The notes under the pieces: generated by a model
Told to the model about the DNA's origin: nothing
The model's database searches: none
What the model saw: only the letters and a program-made list of their open reading frames with translations
Made by a program: the position numbers and the translations under genes
Assembly: GCA_037903355.1 (NCBI GenBank)
Contig: JBAJFE010000029.1
Coordinates: forward strand, 1-64,000
DNA from: Trichuris trichiura
Lineage: Eukaryota > Nematoda > Enoplea > Trichinellida > Trichuridae
Direction of reading: 5' to 3'
Length of the DNA: 64,000 nt
In this document: positions 38,801-51,714 of the stretch, in pieces
How positions within the stretch are numbered: position 1 is the stretch's first letter
How the letters are laid out: each line of letters starts with the position of its first letter

Positions 38801-41800
38801 AAGCCTCGGAATGTAAACATTGTAGTCTTGGCAGCCGTAATTTTCGCCCATTGTTAAATTATTACAACGGGCACTTGACTAGCTCGTATGAGCGCAGCAC
38901 TTTTCAAAGAGTGCCGCCCTTCTTGAGCAATTAATACCTTTCTAGCCCGGAAACATTAGGAACAGAAGTGCAGCCACGCGAGGGGCTAATTTGCGAACGG
39001 AAATGTTAGCAAGACAGACTCTGTCGACGAAGTGAATGTCTTCCTTTCTGATTTTATTGCAATTATTTTTCCCTCTCATGATATCCTGAGCAAACGCCGC
39101 GTAGGCGCATAAAGGAGCATCCCCACACGAACGACGCTATGCCAAGAACGAAATGGAACTATGCAAGACCATCAAGCTCAATGATATCAATGCATAAATT
39201 AATTCGTATTAATGAGAAAAACAAAACATAATATTAGACAAAAATATCTTACAAACCGACTACGCAAGTGTAGCACTTCTTCAAAGTTTGAAATTGAAAG
39301 TATGCATGCGCGCCATTGCGATGCACCTTTGTAAAATAGGAAGTGAAAGAAAAACAAACGTAAAGTTGCTTTTTTTGTCAGATGTTTTAATCGTACTGTA
39401 AAAATAAGAAATGGCCCATACGAGAGATGAAACACTTGACTTCTTAAATGTAATTGAAAAGATTGGCCGCAATTTTATGTCCAGTGCGGCGAGGCTGAAC
39501 GATCGACCTACAAAAATTTCAAAATGAAACAATCCCATTAGACGAAGCGGCTCAAAAATGGGAACGATTCCGAACCATCAATAAACTGAAGGAACGCTTA
39601 GGGTGCGCGCGCGCTTTTTCCTTCTTCTTTTTGAATTTTTCGCATTTCAACCCGACGACAATGCTGACTAGTCTCCTAACTAGCAAAATCTCATTTTCAC
39701 AACTCGTAGCAATTTGTGAGGCGCCAAGACAGCGACAGCTAATGAACTGGCGACAGCTGGCTAGCAAGTGGAATAAAAGCGAAAGCGTAAACACTACACA
39801 TGAAGTTGACCACTGGAAAGGCGTACTGCTTAACCCGCGACGCGCAAGCTGAAGATGGTCATCGACCTACAAGACAATCAAAAGAAGAAGAAAAACAGCA
39901 TCTGCTAAAATTGAAAGTTTCACTTGGATGCCATAGCCTCTAACATCAATACTAAAAGAGTACAATGACTTTTACCTAAAAGAATTCGGCATTCACTACA
40001 CAAACCGTTCGATGTGGTGACTTTACTCGGAAACAACAAGTGAACCCTTTTCTTTCAGCCTCTGCTCTGCTTATGCGGCGGCGTTATGTTAAAATGACAA
40101 TGTATTTAACAAAGGCGGACTGGCGTACCAGTTACACCGCTTGTACGCATCTATGTTGGGTTCTTCATTCCTATATCCCGTGATAGCAAAAATGGAGGGG
40201 AAAGTAATCTCAAAGCACCATTTCAACTGTGCCAAATCAATTACCGGCAAAAAGTTCGTGGTTAAAAGATTAGTTGCCTGGCTAAATGGGCCGCTGTTGA
40301 ATAGAAAAAATAACTTTCGACTAGGCGCAAAAAGTCAACTAAAGGATTTGAGAATATGAAAAAAGTGACGGCTTTATCTGCGAGCCACTTCCTGCCGCGC
40401 TGAATTTGCGGTAGACATTTGTCCTGTTGAATTCTTGAACGTTTACCGAGGACAGAGGAGGAAAAAATGAACGCAAAGATCCTTCCGCATTCTTGGCAAG
40501 GCAAATATTTGCTTCTACGAACCAACGCCTCCATTGTCAAACAAGGTGACCACAAGGACTTTTCGAAAGCACTGCAAAGTACACAGCAGCTCACCTACGA
40601 TAAGCTGCTGCCATAAAGCACAGCCAGTTTTTCCATCCGCGCTAGATGAACGCAGGACAACGAAATGAGAGAAAATAAGAAACTCACTTTGCAAGAATCG
40701 ACATGAGCAATCTATGTGATAAGTGGTGTTTGCAAAAATGGAAAAGCTAAAGAAATTATGACACTTCTGAAAGGAAACCTGCACCAGTCTTTCGTATGAC
40801 GTCAACTATGTCGAATTATTAATTGAACCCGTCAAAAGAGCCTGCCAGGAATGACGATCATTTCAAAGCTTTGCCAACGTAAAAGCTGGCAACAAAGGTG
40901 CCTTACCCGTCATCAAAATTCTGCAGCAGCTCGGAGCTATTTGACATGCTGATCGGTCGAGACAATTCCGATAAACTTTTGTTAGCCCAACGAGACGACA
41001 GATGACCGACCGCTTTGGCAGAAGTAACTCAATTCGGGATTGCAAATGGGGTAAGACGATTCGAGCTAGCCAAATAGCTTTAGCCAACGGATGAGCAATT
41101 TCGATCGGCGGGGCGAATAGAAATTGCCCGAATTGAAAAGCTACAAAGTTGGACTAGCTTGCTATGTCTTACCAAGAATTGCAATTGAGATTAATGTTGT
41201 TTTGAGAAAACTTGACTTGCAGAACTTCTCCTAGCAACGACCGCCCCAAAATGCTTGGCATAAGTAAGGGGAAATAAAGAGCGAGCACCAGTCGTGAGGA
41301 ATACATCTATCGCAAGGGAGCACTAACCAGGCCATCGACCAGACAAATGTGACAATCGTCAGGAAGCCTAAATTAGCCTACCAGTAATTCAATAACTCAC
41401 GCAAACGTCACAGGTGCAACCTTTATTAACGCAACGAGCTATAGCAGGTCGATTGCATAGTGCAATAACCAAAATGAATTGATTATATGCCAAGTTCATG
41501 CGGGAAACGATTAAATTTATCCCGAAGGGTACTACAACACAACGGTTGACCGACTGTGTCATAAATGCTGACATTACGCCTGATGGTATTAATAGATTGC
41601 TCCGCAAGCGGATAATTAAAATGTTCGGAAACAGTAACAGGTAGCACGCGTAGGTATGTCAAAGTTCGGTCGCGACACGCCGACGCCCCAAACCTATTGC
41701 TTAACTTTATTTAGCCAAAAGCACGGCCTGTACTGTGATAGCGTAAAGCGTTAAGACCGTAACACATTTTGACCCCTTGAAAATAGCTAGTTAAAGCCAT

Positions 41801-43591
41801 CTTAACCAATTGGATTAAGTGAGCGATACAAAACGATGTTTGCGATAACAATTCGTAGCACATGCATAAACTGACCTGGCCGGAAATTTTGACTTTCCCT
41901 CAGGCGCAGAGCGCAGCTGACTGCAAGTGGCCAAATTGTTCAGATGCGCAGGTAAGCACTGCCGTACCTGCTTGGCCAACATAACTTCGCCAATGACGCG
42001 TACGTTCTTCGTTTTGTTTCGGCAACGTTTGCAACTTTTTATCAAACCTATTTGTTTGGTAACTGTTGTTTGCTCGATTCGCAAAAATTTGTTGTAACGC
42101 TAAGTGGATACCGTAGAAAGCAAATGACTATTTCCCTTCCATACTTTGGGAGAAGAAAGAGCGCGATGTTCGTCTTCTCGTGACCCCGTCTTTGCAGTAA
42201 GTCGTCGAATCTTTTACTCTTACTGCCAATCGTAAATTAGGCTAAATGAGGTAACGAGAGGAGGAAGGAGTCTGCTCGTGTTCTTCGTATAAGGTCAGTC
42301 TTTCGCAGCCAACGACAGCCAGTCGGAATAAGTGATTTCTGTTTATGTTAATACGTGCATTAAGCCTAATAAGGAACGGCTGTCGAAATTCGTCAGAAAA
42401 AGCAACTTTTGGGAACAACAGTCATTCTTGTTACACGTCTCTTAAAGGAGCTGCTGCCGCAGACAGCGTTCAGGTTTCGATTGAACTTGATTTAGGGGGG
42501 CGATTAGACGAATTCTAGTTATAGCCTCTTCTACGCATACCTCAGCAATGATGTGTAGCGTACACCAAGTGAGCTGCTGTCAGCTCCTTTATGACTCAGC
42601 ATTGCCGAATGATTGCCGAAAGAGAATTGGAGTGAAAGAAAACTGAGTGGCTTATTTTAAGACTTTTGCTCACACAGCTATATTTCTTTCATGTATTGCT
42701 GCCTAAGTTTGAGAAACGATGCGTAGCTGCTGAACAATTGTCAAAGTTTGAGCTCATCGTTACTTTGTTAATTATAAGTAACTAACATAAAGCTTAGTAA
42801 AATTTTTTAAAAAGTAACTTAGTTTGCCTCTCCCGGCGTACCTTCGACAGTTTTAAATGGTTTGACTTAACGACTACGGTAGGCTTGTTGTTTCACGGCG
42901 GTGTATTCATAAGGAACTCTTATTCTCTTTTTCTTCTCTGCGTATTGTTAAGCGTACTGTCGAATGGAATAACTTCCTTTTGCTTTTTAAGCATTGATGA
43001 ATTATAAATTATGAATTTTCATTTTATCGGCTTTTCTCTTTGAAACAGCATTATTTATTGACCTTGACCGTAAGGTAATCCATCCATTTCGAATAAGCTT
43101 TTTCAAATTAAAAGAATGGATTAGTTACACAATCAGCATGGGAATAATAAGCAGCGCGGGCTGAAATGAATTGCTTTGATTTAGCAGTCTGTCCGCAAGG
43201 GCCAAAGCTGCTCCTTTGGACAAAATCTTTTTTTGTCTGTTCGCAATAAGACTTTGTATTGCGTAAAGCGCTTGCCAGTTTTTCAAGCACAAATAGTAAT
43301 AATGAATATCCATTGTTGGAAGTTTTTACTGCCGATCAAGAAACTGAGTAAACATGAAGCTCATGTCAAAAAGCAGCAGCATTGTAGTACGTCAGCTTGG
43401 TGCGCACAATTTTTTGAAAACAATTCGGACGATACAAAAAAGGGGTATTATTATTATTTTGAAAAGCCGACTTGAAGTTAGCGACGGAACTTTTACCTGT
43501 TGCTGCGCAGCGCGGTGTTGTTTTTAGGTTCATTGCTTTATCATAAAGTCAACCTGTGCTAATTGTTATATTTTTTTTGAGCGTTCGTTGA
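32854..43591. other. Long region without confident gene; MRL 5' side
   Basis: About 10.7 kb where only short unrelated frames occur. The plus strand is visibly richer in A than T over much of it, as in the MRL introns, which would fit continued minus-strand transcription. Missing 5' exons of the MRL gene probably lie here. Confidence 0.45.
35461..35800 (+). other. GC-rich island with protein-like plus-strand frame
   Basis: Markedly GC-richer than its surroundings. A plus-strand frame reads FEKLQADWQQRSQRLSRDI, then GGGGIPKTNRRSPAVSNSAP, a Ser/Arg-rich composition typical of disordered regions. A possible donor (GTATAC) follows at 35801. It could be an exon of an unmodelled gene or a promoter-associated island. 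Strand and coding status are uncertain. Confidence 0.25.
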
Positions 43592-44011
43592 TTAAACTTT
43601 GAATTCGACGACCAATGCGATCCGGCGTGTTTCAAAGCAATTTTCAAAATACGTTGCGTTGAACTGATTGCCATCGTAAGCGGCTGCGCATACATGGGAA
43701 ATGACGATATATTCGGTTGATCCAATATGCGCAGTGTTCGGTCTTAGCGTAATATGCATAGTCGCCGAATTTCTGGGTTTCAAATAAGCACGATTGCCGT
43801 CAATGTCCAACATATGACTAGCAGTAGTTACCGCCGAGAACATGCGCGGACGTTCGGTAACATTCGTAACGGTGATGTTTGCTTTGCGGGGAATATCGAA
43901 CGGTCCGGAAAACACCAAAGTTCGTTTGGGCTCCGTTTCAAGCTCTTTGAAAAACTCGTACATTGGCTGGTCCATCGTTTCCAGAATTTCTCTGATCATA
44001 TCCCGATCCAT
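43592..44011 (-). CDS. Major sperm protein (MSP) domain protein
   Basis: A 139-residue frame starting MDRDMIREILETMDQ. After a short charged lead, residues from about 30 onward form an MSP-like immunoglobulin fold: LVFSGPFDIPRKANITVTNV, then a middle strand AYLKPRNSATMHITLRP, then EYIVISHVC and the end strand RRIALVVEFKV. The PF...P...N.tv.N pattern followed by the L.P...a.. strand is characteristic. MSP domains are abundant in nematodes as cytoskeletal proteins of amoeboid sperm and as VAP-type or small sperm-specific proteins. This one is divergent, so its role is not assigned. An acceptor-like TTTAG at about 44062 on the same strand could mark an upstream exon. Confidence 0.65.
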   Translation of the reverse strand: MDRDMIREILETMDQPMYEFFKELETEPKRTLVFSGPFDIPRKANITVTNVTERPRMFSAVTTASHMLDIDGNRAYLKPRNSATMHITLRPNTAHIGSTEYIVISHVCAAAYDGNQFNATYFENCFETRRIALVVEFKV

Positions 44012-45624
44012 TTCTGCCCCAACGCGAGCACTGATCGCTTGTTTGCCAAGCGATTGGCACTAAAGATCTTGTTCAAATAAGCTACGAGTTGCTTTAATGT
44101 TACTATCAAATTAAATACTCGTTTAAAACTTCTGCAAACCCGTCGTTTAATTCAATTTGTGATTTTCAAGAACATAAACATGATTTAAGCTTCTTACTGG
44201 AATTTGCTTTTTCCTTCTGTGGGTTGGTGGTTCGGTTGAATATAGCAGACCAATGTTTTCTTCCAGAAATGCCGCGGTTACTGGCATTGTCCTGACGGTC
44301 ATATGCAGATGGCCATGCGCTCTTGTAATTTGATTTCACGGCAGTAGTAACCTCATCTCTTGTACAGCTACGTATAGCGAAGTCGGATATTTTCCCGTTT
44401 AGCCTTAAGAGAAGATTTTCTTCCTATTAAGCGGACTCAGCTGAACTTACCCGTCACATGAGCTTCTTTAGAAGAGAAATTACAAATGTTTTTGTAGCAG
44501 GAAGGGTGATACCATTTTAAATTTTACGGAATGGCAATATGAGCCAAACTGCTTTGTGATCAGCGTTAGAATGAGTTTATATGTGCTTGGAGAAGAGCTG
44601 TAAAGCTTTTACGCTGACATGACTTATCGATATTAAGTTCGAAACTAGCTGCCTTTTGACAGCTTCTTAGTCAGCGACCATGTCTAAAGTTCACTCAGTT
44701 AAATGTTGTAGTAAAAGATGAGGATTTTTTTCTATCCTATGCAAAGAGTTGTAATCTTACAGTTACACTTGAGATGTCGTACATGCAAAACTAATAAATA
44801 TGCCACTTTGCTTTTCAATAGTCGATCAGCATGCATTTTTTCAACCATAGCCGAAATAAGCTGCTGCAAGATCGAACGGAAATTTCACGCGTCATCTTTC
44901 CGCGAACTAACACAACGACATTGGTAGGGTAGAGAAAATCGGAAACGTTCCTTTTCTTCCCAGAGAGGTCGTCATCCACAGGTAGGGATGCCAAATGAGC
45001 GGCGTAGTAGGCAAGCATTTGAATTTTCAAAAAATTTCCATAGTTCGCGTTTTAAGCCCAGCGCCAAGGTTCGTTCTTGTTCAAGTTTCGTTATTCGAAA
45101 CCGCGGAAATTAAAGAAGCCCAGAACGAAAGCGGCAAAGCCATTTCGTATGTTCAACTGCGTCGCTAGGAAAAATTGGCTTATCAGAAGGGAAAATGCAA
45201 ATTTTGCTTCATTTCTGTTTTCACTTAGTATATCGACAGTTCGCGCGAAGCATTGTACCTGAACATCGGCTGAGCGTTGGTGCCATTAGGTCTGACAGGT
45301 ACGCGGCCCTATTTTCAAACTTAGCGTCAGGTTGGCAGCCGCCCTGCCAAAGTGTTTCTAAAATAGTCCCCGAAGATCACTCGCATGAATTATTGGTAAC
45401 CAGTCGAGTATGACGCTCATTTATAAGATTTCTCCCTCTCGCCAACGCGCTGTTACGAACTCGCATTCGCCCTTAGTCAAGTAACACTCTTTAACTTGAA
45501 CTTAAAATCTTGTAACTTGTAGGCGTTCATCCAACAATGGGATCAAAGGCGGGACAATGTTTGCTGCAGCTTACGCTTGTTTTCATCAACATACTTCCCT
45601 GCACTTTTGGAAGTGAATTCGTAG
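44012..45624. other. No confident gene; possible upstream exons
   Basis: Short frames at 44815-45030 (minus) and 45077-45297 (plus) look weakly protein-like. The plus-strand ones could be 5' exons of the membrane-protein gene that follows, with a possible donor at 45298 (GTACGC). An ATG at 45537 begins a signal-like peptide but runs in a different frame from the next exon with no usable intron between. Confidence 0.35.
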
Positions 45625-46571
45625 CAGATGCGTCCTGTCAACGTCTACGGAATCAGGGAGCAACTGCCAATGGTGCAAGGCGCGTTGATCCTCATTCCAA
45701 CTGGGAATGCAAGGTTTCGTAGCGAGCCACCGCTAGCTCAGTTAGAAGGAGACGATTGGCTGCCGGAAAGGAATCCACAGCCGTGCGTTGACTGATTCGA
45801 CTTGTTGGCAAAAGCTGTGGCCAGAAGATCACGTCTTCTAGCTGACCTGCTCTTCTTTGAAGATGACTCAGCTTTGTACAGGGGAAGGTACGGTCGAAGA
45901 AAATGGTTTGATCTTTTTTTAAACCATCATCCTTCTCTTTCTGTTGTAGAGACCGTCTTTTGGCATTGGCCGTGGAATCAGGGCGGCTTGGCTAAATGCG
46001 AGTTCTTCGAGGACAAGTTTCGTGTCGTGCTTTCCTGCGCCAACAGCAAGGAAAACAAAACGGTATAACCGTCACTACGCGCGCCTACATGAAATCCAAA
46101 ACCTTTTTACAGATGGAGATAAAGAGTTCCGAACGAAAGAACAGTCTAACTGTGGGACTCTGCCCGGCAACTGACGAATGGCGAAACATATGGGAAGTTA
46201 CAGTACAAGCAATGCATACGCTCCATCTGATTGTCATTGAGTTAAAACAAGAAATGAGGGATCGATCTCCCGCATTTCGAAAAACTCGAATAATTAGAAA
46301 GGCATATCGACTACCACTTGTATACGACATCGACACGCTGAACGCTACTTATTCGCGTGACGAAGCAGCCGTTATAGTTGAAGCTAGGCGAAGAAGTATT
46401 TGAAGCAATTATGTCTCCCAAAGCCGGATATCCGTTTAAGCAAGGCCGCTACTTCCCAAACATCAATTGTCCAATTGTTGCTGTGTGTGGTTTTCTGGCG
46501 CTGTGGAATATCGCTGTCATTAGAAGTAAACAACTAAAACTCGTCGTTTTGCCCGCTTCCAAGTGGACAAC
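45625..46571 (+). CDS. Unrecognised probable single-pass membrane protein (core exons)
   Basis: Five exons join in consistent phase: 45625-45786, 45842-45905, 45950-46062, 46113-46395 and 46445-46571, with introns of 44-55 bp. The chain reads RPVNVYGIREQLPMVQGALI, PERNPQPC, an aromatic/Cys stretch WHWPWNQGGLAKCEFFEDKF, SCANSKENKT, SSERKNSLTVGLCPATDEW, LPLVYDIDTLNATYSRDE, and a hydrophobic segment CPIVAVCGFLALWNIAVI followed by basic residues. This suggests an extracellular domain with disulfides and N-glycosylation sites, then one membrane span. I do not recognise the family. The 5' end is unresolved: an in-frame stop precedes 45625, so translation either starts at the ATG at 45628 or an upstream exon joins at that acceptor. 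A canonical donor (GTAAGT) at 46572 says the gene continues. Confidence 0.55.
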
Positions 46572-46744
46572 GTAAGTACCCAAAGGTAAGCAGCGTACGT
46601 TGGATTAAAGCCTTACAATGGGTATCCGCTAGCGAAGAGTAATTAAAGTAAACATTAGTTGGACAAGAGTCTTTTAAGCCAGACTTGCTGACGCCTTCGG
46701 GCGGAGGCTGTTTCCAACTTCTCTTTAAAGTTAACTGACTCCAG

Positions 46745-46897
46745 CGGTGGTTTCAATTCATTAGTGAAAAAGAAAAGTTTGAAGAAAGCACTCCATTGCT
46801 AGAGGGTCGGTTATGCGAAGGTATTTCAAGTTTGGAAATGCAAAGCTTGCTGGCAAACGCTGGAAAACGGGTGGCAGTGCCAGCTGATTGCTGGTAA
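46745..46897 (+). CDS. Possible cytoplasmic-tail exon of the preceding membrane protein
   Basis: After an acceptor (CTCCAG) the frame reads RWFQFISEKEKFEESTPLLE and ends ADCW-stop, with acidic di-leucine-like content (EESTPLLE) typical of sorting signals in cytoplasmic tails. Phase does not match the donor at 46572 directly, so one small exon may be missing between them. Confidence 0.35.
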   Translation, partial: RWFQFISEKEKFEESTPLLEGRLCEGISSLEMQSLLANAGKRVAVPADCW

Positions 46898-49484
46898 AAA
46901 AATTCGCCAAAGCATATTACTGAGTGAGGAAAAAATAGACGAGAGTTAAATTAAGTTGGCTACTTTTTGTGCTGAAGCTTCCAGACGTCTAGACGGGAGG
47001 ATATGAAGATTCATCCGGACGAGTACTCTCTGTTATTCAAAGCCGTTGCTAGCGGCATTAGTTTGCACATGGCTTGGATAGCAGTTGGTTGGATCGTCGT
47101 GCCAAGAAAGTTGATCAATGACGCCTGAGCTTCTGGGGTGAAAGGTGAAGCCTTAATTAAAAAAGTTTACAGCGCCAAACGCTGCAAGGCAAAGACGTCT
47201 TAACTATTTCGCCAAAAAGTCTTTCACGTTAAGAGCTGCTTGTTAAATTGCACTGGTTAAAGAATCATGTCAGCCAGTTCGGCAAGGACATGAATTTGCT
47301 TGAAATCATCAATATGGCTTTCCAGTCTCGATCCCGCTCCATATGTTAAGCGAAGAAAAGCCAAGCAAGAGAAGGGTCCATTTATTAAGCGGAAACAGAA
47401 GCTGTTTAACTCGTGCCTGGCTGAAAAGAGAAATAACTTGTCAACCTGTTGTTATATGGCCTGCTTTGGTGCCTCATCAGGTCGTCAGTGCTTTATGATG
47501 TCAGTATTTCGAGTCATTCTACGAAAGATAAAATAACCCGCTGGCCTTTATGCTTAAACAATAGCAATAACAGCACTGTTGAAATGGTTTAAATTGTCCT
47601 TAGATGAGCCTTTAATCACCAAAAGACAGCACTGTACAGTGAAATGATCATTCATTGTCCTTAGAAAAAACGCAGTCAACACAACTGACGCCTTTAATCA
47701 CCAAAAGACGAATATTATTCTGATTTTTATTTCTAGAAATTCGGCCTTACTTTTATGAACTTATTTTCACTTTCTGGTTTATATTCCTTAAGGGAGTTAG
47801 GCGCAGTATTTCTGCGTAACAAGTAGTCGTCCTCGTCGCAGTGACTGTATATTAAATTTGCAGGTTCAATCCGGTTTGAATACATTTTTTTTCATGAGGA
47901 AACAGTTTCTATTTCGTCAGCGCCGCCCGCAAAGTTAAGCTCTGTCACATTCAGCATGTGCTAATGCTGACGCGTCTCAGCATTGAGCTCCTTGTCAATC
48001 AAAGTTGCATTGATAATTAGTTGGGCTCGAATTATTGAGTCTTATTAAGCCAACTATGCTTGAAGAGTAGGCTTGAAATACGCGCATTTTAATTGAAGGC
48101 CAAAACGAGCGATTAGTTGATCTTATGACTCTTCCAATGGACGGTATAACTTATGGACTAAAATTATCTGCTTAGAAGTCCACTGCCTTGTCAGTAGTTC
48201 ATTCCAGCGTCTGTTAACTAAACTAGGGTCAATCTGATTTTGTTATTTTCACCCCAGTTTTGTTCTCTTCAGTAACAGGCAAGAAACATCGCAATAATTG
48301 GAAGAACTTAGTCACTTATCGAAAAAGCTGTTGAAATGCCTAAAAGCAGTAAATAATACCTCTATTTGCCGCAGTTAGAAATTGTTAACTCAAGTTGCTG
48401 CTGCGTCTGTATTACCTTTATGCTCTTCCAATGGGATTCAAGTCGTAATATTGAAAATAATTATTCTACTTAGGTAAATGACGTGTAGCCAAGAAAGATA
48501 TTTATCAGCAACGGCAGTAGCTAAAGTGACCGGGTGGGAAAATCACTTTGAGCAGAGAAGGAAGACAGATTACGTAGACAACAGTTAAAAACGGAAACCA
48601 TTAGCAAAAGCAACACCTGATTTTACTTAATTTCAGAACATACTGCAATAGGAGTTTAAAAAACCGTAAAAAACGCGATTATCGCAGCTGAGCAAGTTCA
48701 AACGTTAAACTTTACTTGATTACTGCTTACTGTAGGAAGTAATGATAAACTGTACATGCCGCGCCCGAACAGAAATTCAAAAACTCGGTTATTTGAATTT
48801 ATATTATTCGCTTAAAATTCATATTATCTGCCAGCTCTATGGAAAATACGTTTTGTACTTTTAATTCTAATTCTTTACAGAAAACTGCGTTTCTTCATTA
48901 GCATGATAAGACGAAACGCGAGATTTAAATTCAAGTCTCCCAAAACAAAGACAAAATATGCGAATATTGAAGTCTTACTGTTTACTTTTGCGGCGCATTT
49001 AAGTTAACTTACAGTACTTCCCCTTGCTCATCTTTTAAAGTCATTTGCAAAGCTAAAAAACTGGTTACTACTACAGTCTGTCATTATTGGAAACTTGAAT
49101 TCTGCAAAAGGTATTGCAATTAACTGGGCATTAAGAGATTTAACGTAATAACTTTCCGTGGAAAAAAATGGTCAGTCTGATAAGCTACCAATTCTTTTTA
49201 TTTCACGAATCAGTCAAAAAGAAGTGAACAGAAAAAAATTTGGCTGCCTTATTGATTAACTGTTTGAAAACTTCCCGAATTATCTACATGCTCTTTTAAG
49301 CACCTCTGACAGCCAACCGTGACAGCTAAGAATCTGTTGAATTTCTAAAACTTATGTTGTTTCTTGAGTCGGTTGATACTTAGCTGAGAACGAAAAGTAG
49401 CAAAACCTTATCAAAAACAGAGCTGTTATTCGAACTAAGTAAACCCAAGTACTAAGCCATACTGTAGAGATCGCCTAGCGAAAG
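46898..49484. other. Intergenic, no gene seen
   Basis: Only short frames occur. It contains one short degenerate duplication (47572-47710). The 3' portion is the PAICS promoter side. Confidence 0.55.
47572..47710. repeat. Degenerate tandem duplication
   Basis: Two copies share the blocks AGCACTGT...GAAATG, ATTGTCCTTAG and CCTTTAATCACCAAAAGAC, with an extra internal stretch in the second copy. No coding potential. Confidence 0.6.
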
Positions 49485-51691
49485 ATGAGCACATCGGTTC
49501 GCTCAGGTGTAGCTGCTGAGATGGATGTGGACGTTGACTCTACGTATCCGCCGGCCTTTTGTAAGTACAAGTGCTTTCGCACCTACGTTTCATTGTTAAC
49601 TTCGCGTAGCGATGGAAAACTGCTCGAAAATAGCGGACGGTAAAACCAAGACGATTCTGACCATTCCCGATTCCGACTACGTCCTTGTGCAAAGCAAAGA
49701 TAGAATTACCGCGTTTAACGCTGAAAGGCAACACGACCTAGAAGGAAAAGCCCATTTGAGCAATGTGACGACAAGTCTTGTTTTCCAATACCTTAACTCG
49801 TTAGGTACGCAGAGCTTCCTTCGTATCTCTTTATTCCAGAGTTGGTAGTTTCGTTACAGGTCTTAAAACGCACTTTGTCAAAATGCACAGCAATACCGAG
49901 TTTATTGCGCTGCGTTGCGTTATGATTCCAATCGAGTGGGTTGCCCGTCGATTGGCCACCGGTTCCTTCCTTAAGCGGAACCCCAATGTCAGTGACGGCT
50001 ATCGTTTCAGTCCACCGAAAGTTGAACTATTTTACAAAGTATGTTGCTTGCTTTGACAATTATTCATTGTTTATTGAAAGGAACGCTTTCGCGCTTGTAA
50101 ACTGTTTGAAGGTACACTTGTTAGTTGTTGAGCTTGCAGCGCGTCAAATCATCCGTCTTTTAATATGCTTCATTATCTATTGCAAAGGACGATTCGTTGG
50201 GAGATCCAGAGTGGTCTCGAGAAACGTTAATCGAATCTGGACTGGTGGTCAGCGGAGTGACCATTCATGCAAAAGAAGTTGACTTTATGATCGAAGTGAC
50301 CAGAACGGTATTCGAAATCCTGGAACGAGCTTGGGACTCCGTTGGGTGCTCTTTGGTAGATATGAAGGTCGAGTTTGGCGTCCATGCTATTACAGGTGAG
50401 TTTTGAGATGATAAACTTCCAAGAAAAGTTGACTTTCGCCTTCATGATTTCGTCCGCTCGCGTACCGTTTCGTTAAGATAACTTTGCAGTTCCATTATAG
50501 TCATTGGACGACTGGCTCGAAGTGAATAGAATTAAATAATTTGAGCACGAGGAAGTCAACATTAAACGAAAGTGGTGTATTTGTATTTTCAAATTTAAAT
50601 ATTTCAGGTAACATCATTCTGGCGGATGTAATTGACAGCGATAGTTGGCGCCTGTGGCCGGGTGGGGACAAGAGCTTGCAAGTGGATAAACAATTCTACC
50701 GAGATCTGCCAATCGTGACGGAAGAAGATCTGTCCACATTGATCAAGAAGTTTTCTTGGGTCGTTGAGCAGCTGAAAGTAGGCCTAAGATTTAACCATTT
50801 CTGATAAAAATTTTAAATTTAACTAAAGCCATCTCCACATTTCACCCTTTCACTAACGAGTGGGCTTTTTAAGAACTTTACTCCTCCGGCGAGAAGTCGA
50901 GTGGTTGTCTTTATGGGGTCCGACAAAGATTCTGAATGTGGCGAGATGATAAGATCATACCTGCAAAAGCTGGGCATCCATTGCGATCTTCGCGTGGCGT
51001 CCGCACATAAGGGCACAGTGGAAACACTAAAAATACTGGCCGAGTATGAAGGTATTACCCCACAGCTGTCCTTCAGTCTCCATAAAGTTTTAAATTTGAT
51101 AGCATTGAAATGGCATTGCCAGAAAATGCATTATGCCTTAAAAGAATAACCACTTGGAATTTTTTCCAGCAGTTAGCAGAAGTCATTTGCATACGCAGAC
51201 TTATTGTAATTTATTGTAGGTGATTTGGTACCCACTGTGTTCATTGCTGTTGCTGGACGAAGCAACGGATTGGGGCCAATTTTGTCAGGCAACACATCAT
51301 ATCCCGTGATCAATTGCCCGCCCGTAGAGGATGCATCTTCGATGCAAGATGTATGGTCTTCTTTGCGTATGCCTTCTGGTTAGTCCAACTTAGCTATAAA
51401 TACATTAAAAGGGGCAATATTGCTTCTGTTACAGGAATTGGATGCGTTACGGTATTGAACTACGAAGCGGCAGCCTTACATGCAGCCAACGTCTTAGCTC
51501 TGCACGATCATTACGTTTGGAGCCGTTTGCGAGTAAACCGCTTACTCAACTACATATCTCTAATGGTGAATTTCGCTTTTGTTACATTCTGCTCAAATAT
51601 TCAAATTTTATTTTTTCAGAAAGCCGATTCAAAGTCGCACAGAGACAACGACGTTAAACGAGATTTGGTGTCACGTCATTCTATAGGTTAA
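49485..51691 (+). CDS. PAICS: Bifunctional SAICAR synthetase / AIR carboxylase (PAICS)
   Basis: Nine exons with fully consistent phases: 49485-49560, 49610-49804, 49860-50038, 50188-50395, 50608-50777, 50874-51051, 51220-51378, 51435-51565 and 51620-51691. The product is 455 residues (vertebrate PAICS about 425). The N-terminal SAICAR synthetase shows [50 protein letters not shown] and the signature [16 protein letters not shown]. The C-terminal AIR carboxylase shows [45 protein letters not shown] and a [20 protein letters not shown] core. It catalyses carboxylation of AIR and its ligation with aspartate in de novo IMP synthesis in the cytosol. The extra length is a 27-residue acidic N-terminus and a polar C-terminal exon. 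Translation could also begin at the Met at residue 27, which would give a more typical length. Confidence 0.95.
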
Positions 51692-51714
51692 AACCGCATT
51701 GCTGTCAACTTGCT

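Noticed and set aside
44815..45030. Minus-strand 71-codon frame starting MKIQMLAYYAAHLASL
   Set aside because: No continuation exon and no recognisable domain. It could be part of an unseen gene, but that is unsupported.
47866..47885. GGTTCAATCC resembling a tRNA B box
   Set aside because: No T-stem pairing, no matching A box upstream and no acceptor stem.
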